A program made the translations under genes and the position numbers. This document shows, piece by piece, positions 1 to 7,856 of a stretch of 64,000 nucleotides of DNA (the first letter of the stretch is position 1; the number at the start of each line of letters is the position of its first letter). This stretch comes from Thioalkalivibrio sulfidiphilus (GTDB lineage: Bacteria > Pseudomonadota > Gammaproteobacteria > Ectothiorhodospirales > Ectothiorhodospiraceae). Location: the NCBI RefSeq assembly GCF_000377945.1, contig NZ_KB898921.1, forward strand, positions 124,001 through 188,000, written 5' to 3'. The notes beneath the pieces are model-generated. The model saw nothing but the letters and a program-made list of their open reading frames with translations. It ran no database searches and had not been told where the DNA came from.

Positions 1-1538
1 CCCAGCCCGATGGACGCCGGTCCGCTGAGCATGCCCTAGAACTGCTCGAGACCGCGATGCGAGAAGGCTCATGGCTCGGCGAGTGGGTACACCGTCGGCG
101 GGATGGTCGAGACATCACCTGTACGGTGCTTCTTACGCGTACAGAAATCGGTGGGCATACCGTCATCCAGGGCACGGTCAGGGACATCACGCTTCAGAAG
201 GAACAGCAGCGACAGCTTGAGCGCATTGCTCACTATGACACCTTGACGGGTCTTCCAAATCGCACATTACTGGCAGACCGAATGCAACAGGCCATGGTGA
301 ATGCCAAGAGGCATGATTCGATGATGGCAATTGCCTACCTTGATCTGGATGGATTCAAGGCCATCAATGATCGATATGGGCATGATGTCGGTGATCGTCT
401 ATTGGTCAAGGCCGCAACGCGTATGCGTCTCGCACTGCGCGAAACTGACACGCTGGCCCGCTTGGGCGGAGATGAGTTTGTGGCGGTGCTGGTCGATCTC
501 ACCGGACAGGATGACTGCGTACCAATGCTCAACCGTCTGCTGGATGCCGCCGCTGACGAGGTCACGGATAATGATTACTTGCTGCGGGTCTCAGCCAGCC
601 TCGGAGTGACCTTCTATCCGCAGATGCAGCCCATCGATGCCGATCAGTTGTTGCGCCAGGCGGATCAGGCCATGTACCAGGCCAAACTCTCCGGAAAGAA
701 CTGTTATCACATCTTCGATGTCCTGCGCGACCAGGCAGTGCGCGGACATCATGAAAACATTGTGCGCATGGGTCTTGCAATCGAGGCGCAGGAGTTCTTG
801 CTTCACTACCAGCCCAAGGTCAATATGCGCAGCGGCGAAGTGGTGGGTGTAGAAGCGCTGGTTCGATGGCAGCACCCGCAGCGCCAGCTGCTTCCACCGG
901 CCGAGTTCCTGCCCGTGATTGAGGGGCATCCGCTAGAGATCACCCTGGGAAGCTGGGTTATCGAAACAGCTCTGAAGCAAATTGAGGCCTGGCGCAAGAT
1001 CGGACTGGATCTTCCGGTGAGTGTAAACGTGAGTGCGCATCTGCTTCAGCATCCAGATTTTGTACTCACACTTGGCGAGATGCTTAGCAAACGCCCGGAC
1101 ATTCCTCCGCAGAAACTGGAGCTGGAGATTCTCGAGTCGTGCGCGTTGCAGGATCTTGAGCTGGTGACGCAGATCATCACTGACTGCCTATCGCTTGGTG
1201 TCGGTTTCGCGCTGGATGATTTCGGCACCGGGTATTCATCGCTTACCTATCTCAAGCGCCTTCCGGCACGCACCCTGAAGATCGATCGCAGTTTTGTGAA
1301 TGACATGCTGAACGATCCGGAGGGCCTTGCCATGTTGGAAGGTGTACTCGGCCTTGCCCGGGCCTTTCAGCGACTTCCGGTCGCTGAGGGCGTCGAGAGC
1401 TTTGCACAGGGTGAAACGCTGCTGGATCTCGGCTGCGAACTGGCTCAAGGCTTCTGCATTGCTCGTCCTATGCCGGCAGCGGATGTTCCCTCATGGATTG
1501 CACGATGGCGCGCACCTGACGTCTGGCGAGACCGCTAA
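1..1538 (+). CDS. PAS-GGDEF-EAL cyclic-di-GMP signalling protein (5' end outside window)
   Basis: The frame is open to the left edge, so the true start lies upstream of the window. The first visible residues end in GTVRDITLQKEQQRQLERIAHYD, the usual tail of a PAS domain and linker. A GGDEF domain follows with an intact LARLGGDEF active site, and an RETD I-site lies five residues before GGDEF, so product inhibition is plausible. The EAL domain keeps EALVRWQHP, NVSAHLLQ, LEILES, DDFGTGYSS and VAEGVE, so phosphodiesterase activity is also plausible. Which activity dominates cannot be told from sequence. mtgA follows 22 bp downstream on the same strand but is probably unrelated in function. Confidence 0.93.
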   Translation, partial: QPDGRRSAEHALELLETAMREGSWLGEWVHRRRDGRDITCTVLLTRTEIGGHTVIQGTVRDITLQKEQQRQLERIAHYDTLTGLPNRTLLADRMQQAMVNAKRHDSMMAIAYLDLDGFKAINDRYGHDVGDRLLVKAATRMRLALRETDTLARLGGDEFVAVLVDLTGQDDCVPMLNRLLDAAADEVTDNDYLLRVSASLGVTFYPQMQPIDADQLLRQADQAMYQAKLSGKNCYHIFDVLRDQAVRGHHENIVRMGLAIEAQEFLLHYQPKVNMRSGEVVGVEALVRWQHPQRQLLPPAEFLPVIEGHPLEITLGSWVIETALKQIEAWRKIGLDLPVSVNVSAHLLQHPDFVLTLGEMLSKRPDIPPQKLELEILESCALQDLELVTQIITDCLSLGVGFALDDFGTGYSSLTYLKRLPARTLKIDRSFVNDMLNDPEGLAMLEGVLGLARAFQRLPVAEGVESFAQGETLLDLGCELAQGFCIARPMPAADVPSWIARWRAPDVWRDR

Positions 1539-1560
1539 CCGCATGTACTGACCGGCATCC

Positions 1561-2232
1561 ATGCGCAGACTTCTACTGATCATCCTCCTGTTCCCGGTCT
1601 TCTTCTATGTCTTGTGCGTGGCAGCACTAGGTGATCTCCGCTTCCTTCCGCCCCCAATCACTGGGATTCAAGTCCAGCGGGTGGTTGAGCAGACCTTCAG
1701 CGAGGACCCGGTGGTATGGGAATACCGCTGGCGGCGCGCCGAGCAGATCTCCCCTCACCTCCCCCGGGCCGTGGTGGCGGCCGAGGACGCGCGCTTCTTC
1801 CTGCACCGGGGTTTCGACTGGGAGGAGTTTCACAAGGCCCGGGAAACGGCCCGGGAAACGGCCAGGGACGAAGGGCAGTCCATGCGCGGCGCCTCCACCC
1901 TCACCAAGCAGCTGATCAAGAATCTGTTATTCACCACCCACCGAAATCCGGTGCGCAAGGTCTACGAGTGGGCGCTGACCCCGGCTGCTGAGTTCATCCT
2001 GTGCAAGGACAGGATCCTGGAGCTGTACGTCAACGTGGTGGAATTCGGACCCGGCATCTATGGTGCTGAGGCGGCCGCGCGCCACCACTACGGCATCACC
2101 GCCGCCGACCTGTCCCGTCATCAGGCCATGGGCCTGGCCGCGGTCCTGCCCGCACCGCTGACGCGCAGGCCCCAAGCCATGGGCTGGTATACGGAGATCA
2201 TCAAGGAGCGCATGCAGCAGCTGGGGTGGTGA
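1561..2232 (+). CDS. mtgA: Monofunctional biosynthetic peptidoglycan transglycosylase
   Basis: This GT51 enzyme polymerises lipid II into glycan strands at the inner membrane. The protein is 223 residues, normal for MtgA and far shorter than bifunctional PBPs because there is no transpeptidase domain. An N-terminal hydrophobic anchor (about residues 4-24) is followed by the catalytic motif EDARFFLHRGFDW, then GASTLTKQLIKNL and ELYVNVVEFGPGIYGAEAAA, all diagnostic of the family. The ATG at 1561 directly precedes the membrane anchor, which supports this start. No obvious operon partner is seen. Confidence 0.95.
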   Translation: MRRLLLIILLFPVFFYVLCVAALGDLRFLPPPITGIQVQRVVEQTFSEDPVVWEYRWRRAEQISPHLPRAVVAAEDARFFLHRGFDWEEFHKARETARETARDEGQSMRGASTLTKQLIKNLLFTTHRNPVRKVYEWALTPAAEFILCKDRILELYVNVVEFGPGIYGAEAAARHHYGITAADLSRHQAMGLAAVLPAPLTRRPQAMGWYTEIIKERMQQLGW

Positions 2233-2301
2233 GGTGGACTTGGCCATCTTGACCTACGGCTGGGCCTGCTTCACTCGGATAACGACGGGGAACGGGACGG
2301 T

Positions 2302-2568
2302 GTGGAGAACATCGATTTCGTCGTCGATGCCATCCGGCGCCAGGGCAAGGATTTCCTCCTGGACGTGATCGGCTCCAAAGAGGAAGGCCTGAAGCAGATC
2401 TTCTCCAGCGCCTCGGAGCACTCCTCGCTAATCGTGGAGTACGTGCAGCGTTTCGGGGATTTCGAAGGGTTTTTTGCAAAACACAATGTGGCGGAGCTGA
2501 CCCGTGCTACAGGTGTCGAGGAGACACTGCAGTTGCTTGATGCTGAAACCGGTGTGAAGAGGACGTGA
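2302..2568 (+). CDS. Small hypothetical protein
   Basis: An 88-residue acidic, predicted helical protein with a GTG start. It is rich in Glu, Asp and Phe and has no signal peptide, membrane segment or cysteine. It lies 69 bp after mtgA on the same strand and could be co-transcribed. I do not recognise a family. The reading frame has no competing antisense gene, which favours it being real, but the weak ribosome-binding site leaves the start uncertain. Confidence 0.55.
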   Translation: MENIDFVVDAIRRQGKDFLLDVIGSKEEGLKQIFSSASEHSSLIVEYVQRFGDFEGFFAKHNVAELTRATGVEETLQLLDAETGVKRT

Positions 2569-2592
2569 GGATGAGTTCCCTGCGGGGTTCAT

Positions 2593-3510
2593 TCAGTCTC
2601 GAGTGGTGGCTATCCGTGTGCGGTCCAACATCTGGCTCATGATGTCATCCATGAGATCTATGGGCAGGGAGAAATGCCCAGCCCCCTCTGCCACATGGAG
2701 CGTTGCCTGAGGAATCTTATGTGCATACCAGTGCGCCATTCCTGTGGGGGTGACCGGATCAGCGGTTCCCTGCCAAATATCGGTTCGCATGACAGGGGCC
2801 ATGTCGACTTCTTCTCCAGTAAAACTCGCCAACAGCCTCAGTTCAAGGGCAGCACCGACACCACCTTGGCGCAAACCCTCGCGCAGGCTCTGTTCGATCA
2901 GTGAGCGCACTTCCCGATTCCGCAACAGGCGGGCGTCGGCAGGCGGATGAAATCGTGCCACCATCCGCAGCAGCAGGCCGGGCCAGTGTCTCGGCACGGG
3001 CGCGACCAGGTGGCGGAACACCGACAGTCCGAGAGATGGTACGGCATGCATGAGGCGAAGACCCAGGCGCACGAATGGACTCATGCCCCGCATCACACCC
3101 GGCACGTTGACCGGCGAGATGGGGCAGACCAGGCTCAAGGCATTGATGCGGTCCGGTAGTCTTGATGCCAACAGGTAGGCGTAGGGGGCGCCACCTGAGA
3201 CGCCGATGACCGGACATCGCTCGATCTCCAGGTGATCAAGTAACGCCTCGGCGTCTGACACCCAGTCCGTCAGCTTTCTCTCTGGGTCATGGGTGGAACG
3301 TCCCATGCCGGGTCGATCGGCGGCGATGAAGTAAAACCCATGGGTCTGAGCTGCCGCCTCTGCCAGTCGTGCCTCCAGACGGCAGGTGGGAAAACCATGG
3401 CAGTAGAGCACCGGGTCACCTGCCAAATCACCAATCAGTTCATAGGCGATCATGCGACCATCGGGACGTGGCAGCATGCCTGAGGCGTGCTCGGCTGCTT
3501 CAGTGGGCAA
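2593..3510 (-). CDS. Alpha/beta-fold hydrolase
   Basis: A 305-residue soluble hydrolase. The HGFP oxyanion motif is near residue 38, the nucleophile elbow reads GVSGG (near residue 105), a likely acid lies in QGTADPVTP, and the catalytic His lies in GAGHFS near the C-terminus, so the triad appears complete. The substrate cannot be inferred. The longest frame starts at a TTG (3510); an ATG 33 bases downstream (3477) just before LPRPDGR is an equally reasonable start. It converges with the hypothetical gene at 2302-2568. Confidence 0.85.
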   Translation of the reverse strand: MPTEAAEHASGMLPRPDGRMIAYELIGDLAGDPVLYCHGFPTCRLEARLAEAAAQTHGFYFIAADRPGMGRSTHDPERKLTDWVSDAEALLDHLEIERCPVIGVSGGAPYAYLLASRLPDRINALSLVCPISPVNVPGVMRGMSPFVRLGLRLMHAVPSLGLSVFRHLVAPVPRHWPGLLLRMVARFHPPADARLLRNREVRSLIEQSLREGLRQGGVGAALELRLLASFTGEEVDMAPVMRTDIWQGTADPVTPTGMAHWYAHKIPQATLHVAEGAGHFSLPIDLMDDIMSQMLDRTRIATTRD

Positions 3511-3592
3511 ATCGGTATCGTCGATCAGTTCCGTGAACCGGGTGTCGGTGACCCATGTCTTTGGCCTTCATCGATCACCGATCCCGAACTCA

Positions 3593-4261
3593 TCAGAAAC
3601 GGCGGAAGCGTGTCTGGTAGCAATTCCCGCAGGGCCTGAGATGCGCGGTATTGGCGATCTCCTGGCGCGTGTGGCAGTTTGCGCACAGATAACCGCCTGG
3701 TGGAACAACTTCTCCGGCGTGGTAGGTCCGGTATTGATCCACCTTATCAGAGACCCACTTTCGTACATCGTCGACTGAGGCTCGTGCGGTATGCAGTAGC
3801 ACCTGTCCACGTTCCTGCCACCTGCCAAGCACCAGTTCCTGTTTCTCATGATGCTCCCGGTGCTCATGCGCCCAGTTGGCGACATCCTTGCGAAACGTGT
3901 TGGCAACCTTGCCAACTACGGCTGGATCGTAACCTTCTGCATCGGCCATCTGCGCTGCAACAGCGTCGATCACTGACATGACAGCACCAGCATCGCTGGG
4001 GATGTCTCCCGAAAATCGGTCTGCGACTGACCATCGCAAGTGTCTGTCAGCTTCGTACTCCGCCCAACGACGTTCTGCCGAGACGGTCTTCACGTTCGCA
4101 TCGACCTCGGCCTCGGACTGCAACCAGTCACTGACCGTATCTCCTGGACCGAAGGCACGATCTTTTGCCCGGAACCAGGCCCCTGCGGAGATCATCCGGG
4201 TCCGGTCCTCTTCTGAGACCTCGGGGAGATCCGTGTTCTCATTGCGATCATGATCAGACAT
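3593..4261 (-). CDS. DUF2934-like protein with C-terminal zinc ribbon
   Basis: The N-terminal part (EEDRTRMISAGAWFRAKD, then DWLQSEAEVDANV) looks like the short DUF2934 helix-hairpin. The middle is charged and helical. The last 35 residues carry two CxxC pairs (CANCH and CGNC) as in DUF1451/YbeL-type zinc ribbons. I chose the ATG at 4261 because GGAG lies nine bases upstream; the frame itself opens at 4303. The function is unknown; the zinc ribbon suggests nucleic-acid or protein contact. Confidence 0.7.
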   Translation of the reverse strand: MSDHDRNENTDLPEVSEEDRTRMISAGAWFRAKDRAFGPGDTVSDWLQSEAEVDANVKTVSAERRWAEYEADRHLRWSVADRFSGDIPSDAGAVMSVIDAVAAQMADAEGYDPAVVGKVANTFRKDVANWAHEHREHHEKQELVLGRWQERGQVLLHTARASVDDVRKWVSDKVDQYRTYHAGEVVPPGGYLCANCHTRQEIANTAHLRPCGNCYQTRFRRF

Positions 4262-4500
4262 TGTCGAGCGCTCCATTACAGACCAAGGCTTATGAGACCC
4301 CAATTATCCTGTAGGTCATGTGACATCCCTGTTACAGAACGGATTGGAAATAGGGAGCAAGGGTGAAATCGGTGCGGTGAGAAAAGATGCTGTCCATCAA
4401 TTCTGCATCAAGGGCCGAACTCGGACGTTTTTCAAGTGTTTCGCCTGTTCGTGGCGGTCCTGTTCTTGAAGACGTGACCACAAAGGCTGGGTAGAAGGAG

Positions 4501-5304
4501 CTAGTACCCCCAGACACCTTCTAGCATCGTCTCAATGCCTTGATAGGTGCCGTTATCGGCCGGCTCGAGATTGGGCACATTCAGAGCCTCCAGCATGGCC
4601 CGTCCGGTCGATGAGTTTTGGGCATTCAGCATCGCCTGGCGGATGCGTTCGCGCAGCTCTGGGCTGACCCTGCTGCTCACTGAGATCCCCGGCGCCGGGA
4701 GCTGTTCGGTGGTGTAAACCGGCACAAGATCGGGGAAATTCGCCATCAGACTCGTAGGCAGCATGGCCCCGACTGTGCGCTTGTCCATGGCCGACTGCGC
4801 GGCTTCGACATGGGTATCCACCGGGACGATGTGTGGCTGACGTACCGAGTCTGGGAATAGATTGATGAGGCCCAGGGCACCTAGGGCCGGGGATGGCTGC
4901 GACGCGACCCGTCGTCCGATCAGTTCTGACGGGTCCAGGATGCCAAAGTCCACGTGGGACGCCAGGGTGAAGCTCAGGACATCTGGCAGTTTGGCCACCA
5001 CGGTGTAATCCATCCTGGCGGCACGGTAGGCGGTAAAAGCCGGCGCGTCGATCACGATGTCGTAACCCTCGAGACGCATCAACTGCCAGTGGGCCAGGAT
5101 GTTGACGCTCGTCTCCAGCCTGATCTCCCTGCCCGTGGCCTGAGCCAGGTAAGCAAGCAAGGGCTCATAGGCCTGGGCCGCCTGTTGCTGAGACAGGCCC
5201 AATGCCACCGCCAGGGTCAGCTCATCTGATTTGACGGCGCTCCCGGTCAGCAGGAAAAACAACAACATGCTGCGGAAAGAGGTTGCTATGAACCTGCTCG
5301 GCAT
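4501..5304 (-). CDS. PhnD-like phosphate/phosphonate-type ABC substrate-binding protein (orphan)
   Basis: About 267 residues from the ATG at 5304, which has an AGAGGTG ribosome-binding site and leads into a signal peptide (MPSRFIATSFRSMLLFFLL). The body has the type-2 periplasmic-binding fold of the PhnD family: LTLAVALG at the first strand, a YEPLLAYLAQ helix, then the substrate-contact region DIVIDAPAFTAYRA. No permease or ATPase gene is adjacent, so it may serve a distant transporter or act as a sensor input, as some PhnD-like proteins do beside GGDEF genes. The frame extends upstream to 5349, but the later start is better supported. Confidence 0.8.
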   Translation of the reverse strand: MPSRFIATSFRSMLLFFLLTGSAVKSDELTLAVALGLSQQQAAQAYEPLLAYLAQATGREIRLETSVNILAHWQLMRLEGYDIVIDAPAFTAYRAARMDYTVVAKLPDVLSFTLASHVDFGILDPSELIGRRVASQPSPALGALGLINLFPDSVRQPHIVPVDTHVEAAQSAMDKRTVGAMLPTSLMANFPDLVPVYTTEQLPAPGISVSSRVSPELRERIRQAMLNAQNSSTGRAMLEALNVPNLEPADNGTYQGIETMLEGVWGY

Positions 5305-5362
5305 GATCAAAGGCACCTCTCGTCTGTGACCAATTCGATTGTATCTCAACCAGGTAATGTGC

Positions 5363-5393
5363 TTGGCGACTAATGAGAATCATTTGTCGCCGA
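5363..5393. repeat. Hairpin repeat with TAATGARAATCATT core (copy 1)
   Basis: Arms GGCGAC and GTCGCC flank a core that is itself an inverted repeat (AATGA...TCATT). The same core occurs at 7595-7609 between longer arms. It lies upstream of the PhnD-like gene. Confidence 0.6.
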
Positions 5394-5442
5394 ATCCATA
5401 CCAGTGGTCGTCGGGAAAGTGACGGAGGGATTGGAAGGGAAA

Positions 5443-5482
5443 AGGTGACGGAGGGTAAAAAAACCTTAACCCTCCGTCACCT
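5443..5482. terminator. Perfect 14-bp hairpin downstream of the MBL-fold gene
   Basis: Arms 5443-5456 (AGGTGACGGAGGGT) and 5469-5482 are perfect reverse complements around an A/T-rich loop. It lies about 30 bp after the stop of the gene at 5513, so it may end that transcript, although the T-run sits in the loop. The GACGGAGGG motif recurs in the hairpins at 6694, 9437 and 9920. Confidence 0.55.
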
Positions 5483-5512
5483 CTGACTTGAGCCGTGTCT
5501 GCGGTGAACTGC

Positions 5513-6514
5513 TTAGAACAGCGCCGCTTCCACCTGCAGGTAGATGTGGGAGACGGACTCGCCGAGACTGTCGCTCATGCCGGGATAGATGGCCTCGAAA
5601 TCCGCCATCTGCTCGCGGGCCTGAGCGGCGATCTCATGATCCATCATGCCGGCGTTGTAGCCCTCTTCCACGATATCCCACAGGGTCTGGAAGTAGTTGC
5701 GCATGTTCTGCAGGGCCTCGATGCCACCGGCCGGACCGTGACCGGGCAGCACCACTTCAGGCTCCAGGGCAAGCATCTCATCGAGCATGGCGATCCAGCC
5801 CTGCACATTGGAATCGAAGGTGGCCGGACCGCGCTCCGTGTAGACCACATCAGCCGCCAGCAGCACCCGCTGTGCGGGCAGCCACAGGGCGATATCGCCG
5901 GGGGCATGGGCACGCTCGCTGCGCAGCAGATAGGCCTCCATATCGGCAAACTGGTGGCTGCCGGATTCGGTCACTGCATCGCGCGCCGGCACCAGGTCGA
6001 AGTCACCGATGGCCCCGTCGGTCATGTTGTAGAAACGGCTCAGCCACTCGGCACCCTGCTCCTTCATCATTGCGATGGTGATGTCGGAGGCGATGATCTG
6101 CTCGGGCTCGTCAGCCATGAAGGCGCTGTTGCCCAGCCAGTGATCGCCATGTACGTGGCTGTTGATGATCCAGCGCACCGGCTGATCGGTGACGGTGCGG
6201 ATCTGGTCTCGCAGGGCCGCGCCGATGCCCTCGGAAGAGCCGGTATCAAACATCAACACCCCGTCGCCGGTGACGACAAAGGCGGTGTTGGAATTCCAGC
6301 CCAGGTTGTCCGCGCTGGGGAAACCGCGGGCAGGTGAGACGATGGCATAGACTCCATCGGCCAGCTGTTCGAGCTTCATGCCGAAGGGATTGTCGGCCAC
6401 CTCTGCCGTTTCCGTGGCGGCCTGCTGCTGAACGGGCGGCTGGCCTTCACCGGAACAGGCGCTCAGCCACAGGGCGGTGCTTGCCAATACCAGGGAAGGA
6501 ATAATGTATTTCAT
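5513..6514 (-). CDS. Metallo-beta-lactamase-fold lipoprotein hydrolase
   Basis: A 333-residue protein starting at the ATG at 6514, which begins a lipoprotein signal (MKYIIPSLVLASTALWLSAC, lipobox LSAC); the frame reaches 6691 but that extension is not signal-like. The MBL fold shows VFDTG-like MFDTGSSEG, the zinc motif HVHGDH, an Asp in LLAADVVY and a final LPGHGP. Similar periplasmic proteins are annotated as quinoprotein-relative (SoxH-like) MBL hydrolases. The substrate is unknown. Its position before a thioredoxin-fold protein hints at envelope redox or sulfur chemistry, but that is inference. Confidence 0.85.
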   Translation of the reverse strand: MKYIIPSLVLASTALWLSACSGEGQPPVQQQAATETAEVADNPFGMKLEQLADGVYAIVSPARGFPSADNLGWNSNTAFVVTGDGVLMFDTGSSEGIGAALRDQIRTVTDQPVRWIINSHVHGDHWLGNSAFMADEPEQIIASDITIAMMKEQGAEWLSRFYNMTDGAIGDFDLVPARDAVTESGSHQFADMEAYLLRSERAHAPGDIALWLPAQRVLLAADVVYTERGPATFDSNVQGWIAMLDEMLALEPEVVLPGHGPAGGIEALQNMRNYFQTLWDIVEEGYNAGMMDHEIAAQAREQMADFEAIYPGMSDSLGESVSHIYLQVEAALF

Positions 6515-6591
6515 GACAGCTCCAGTGCAGTTTCTTAACTTGAATGGATCGTTCAATGGGTCTTGGGTAGTTGATGTGGTTTCCGTTCCCT

Positions 6592-6866
6592 TTGTCCAGG
6601 TCATTTCGTACGCGTTCAGCGTAACCCTGAATCTCTGGGTGCGTGAACTGGGTGCAACGATAAGCTGATCCGGGGTCTGTCCGGCTAGCAAAAGGGGGCG
6701 GAGGGATGAGAGTTTAATCCCTCCACCCCCTCGAACTGTCTTTCCCGGTACTTGCTGCTGCTTACAAGGGCGTTAATTGTACTGAAATTGCGCACCTAAG
6801 GCCGGATTTCGACTGTTTATTGGGGAATAATCTTTTATAAACATGAGCTTGCCGAGGTCCGACCCC
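6592..6866. repeat. 275-bp intergenic repeat, copy A (with internal hairpin)
   Basis: This segment and copy B at 9336-9609 are clearly homologous across their length. Both start TTGTCCAGG and end GAGGTCCGACCCC, and between them share GGTCTGTCCGGCTA, AAAGGGGGCGGAGGG and CTGCTGCTTACAAGGGC. A hairpin (6694-6707 with 6717-6730, one mismatch) lies in the middle. It fills the 380-bp gap between the antitoxin gene and the MBL-fold gene; no other gene is visible there. Confidence 0.75.
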
Positions 6867-6894
6867 GCTATAGTTTATTCCTGCATTCCTGGAA

Positions 6895-7203
6895 TTATGC
6901 GTCTGCGACCTCACGAAGAACCTCTGGATGGCGAGACACAATCTTAAGAAGGGTTGCAGCCGCACCAGACGGCTGCCGGCGCCCTTGCTCCCATTGCTGA
7001 AGCGTGCGGGACGAAATGTGCAGGGCGGCAGCAAACTGCGCCTGCGAAAGGCCCGACTTGAGGCGCGCCGCAACCACGTCATTGGCCTCAACGCTGTACT
7101 TGGCGCCGTGCTTTCCGTTCTTGACGTCACGAATGGCCTGCAGCAGCTCTTCCCCGATGTTACGGTTTGAATCACGCGCTGAAATGGACTTTTTGCTAGT
7201 CAT
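6895..7203 (-). CDS. Antitoxin, XRE-family helix-turn-helix (HigA/NadS-like)
   Basis: A 102-residue protein with a C-terminal XRE DNA-binding domain (about residues 45-90) containing GLSQAQFAAALHISSRTLQQ and EQGRRQPSG. The N-terminal part (IGEELLQAIRDVKNGKHG) is typical of antitoxins encoded after RelE/HigB-like toxins. The ATG at 7203 overlaps the end of the toxin frame, as in intact pairs of this type. The antitoxin is intact, while the toxin has an internal stop. It probably represses its own promoter through the palindrome at 7522-7536. Confidence 0.85.
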   Translation of the reverse strand: MTSKKSISARDSNRNIGEELLQAIRDVKNGKHGAKYSVEANDVVAARLKSGLSQAQFAAALHISSRTLQQWEQGRRQPSGAAATLLKIVSRHPEVLREVADA

Positions 7204-7510
7204 GATCAAGTTCCTCCGCGATTTGGCGCAATACATGCGATGCAATATTGTCCTTCGCGCTCTTGGAATAGATTGTGAGCAGCACTACTGTGCCGCGTTT
7301 GAGGCGCACGGTGTGGATGACTCGTACACCGCCGCGCTAGCCCATCCCGGGGCGAGTCCACCGGATCTTGCGACACCCACCGGAGCCGGGGATCAAGTCG
7401 CCAGCTTCGGGGTTGCCCGCCAGATGGGTGGTGAACTCGCCGTGCTCCTCAACCGACCAGTAGTCAGGCCAGAGCTTGCTAAAGAGTGGCGACTCAATGA
7501 TGGTCAGCAT
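7196..7510 (-). pseudogene. RelE/HigB-type toxin, inactivated by an in-frame amber codon
   Basis: Read from the ATG at 7510, this frame gives a 104-residue RelE/HigB-like toxin except for one TAG at 7339-7337 (codon 58). Before it lie EEHGEFTTHLAGNPEAGD and CRKIRWTRPGMG; after it RGGVRVIHTVRLKRG, LLTIYSKSAKDN and LRQIAEEL, the conserved second half of the family. The interrupted site is normally Lys in GxGKxGGVRV, so one AAG-to-TAG change explains it. The frame ends by overlapping the antitoxin start. No other frameshift is seen. Confidence 0.85.
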
Positions 7511-7521
7511 TGGCACGAATG

Positions 7522-7536
7522 TACGCCATTGGCGTA
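7522..7536. promoter_or_regulatory. Probable toxin-antitoxin operator palindrome
   Basis: TACGCCATTGGCGTA is a perfect inverted repeat of 7-bp arms around one base. It ends 11 bp upstream of the toxin ATG. This is where an XRE antitoxin normally binds to autoregulate its operon. Binding is inferred. Confidence 0.6.
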
Positions 7537-7576
7537 TAGATCGTCAAGCAGCAAAAAGTAAAAGGGGGCGGAAAAA

Positions 7577-7627
7577 GTAAAAGGGGTCGGTGACTAATGA
7601 AAATCATTTGTCACCGACCCCTTTTAC
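7577..7627. repeat. Perfect 18-bp-arm hairpin with TAATGAAAATCATT core (copy 2)
   Basis: Arm 7577-7594 (GTAAAAGGGGTCGGTGAC) is exactly complementary to 7610-7627, and the loop itself contains AATGA...TCATT. It lies upstream of the toxin pseudogene. The phrase AAAAGGGG links it to the hairpins at 6694, 9437 and 9920. No gene is visible between 7628 and 7856. Confidence 0.75.
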
Positions 7628-7856
7628 GGTCTGATGGAAACGGATGGCAGCCCTTATCAAGCGCTTCATCCCCAGTGTTCGCGTAATACACCCATACCCG
7701 AATCAGCGGCTTTGTGTGTGACTCGATGTAGGAGCCGTATGCGTTAGTAGCGCACGTACGGATCTGTGCCGGGGGCCTGTTGAGCAAGAGAAAACCTCTG
7801 AAAAACAGGGCTCTACGGCGACTTATTCATCCCGGTTCCCCGGGACATTGCGCGCT

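Noticed and set aside
4332-4517. Small minus-strand ORF of 61 codons
   Set aside because: It overlaps the PhnD-like gene end, has no ribosome-binding site or recognisable motif, and lies in an otherwise empty gap.
5513-6514. Beta-lactamase resistance gene
   Set aside because: The MBL fold is shared by many hydrolases; this lipoprotein lacks features of true class B beta-lactamases and has no resistance context.
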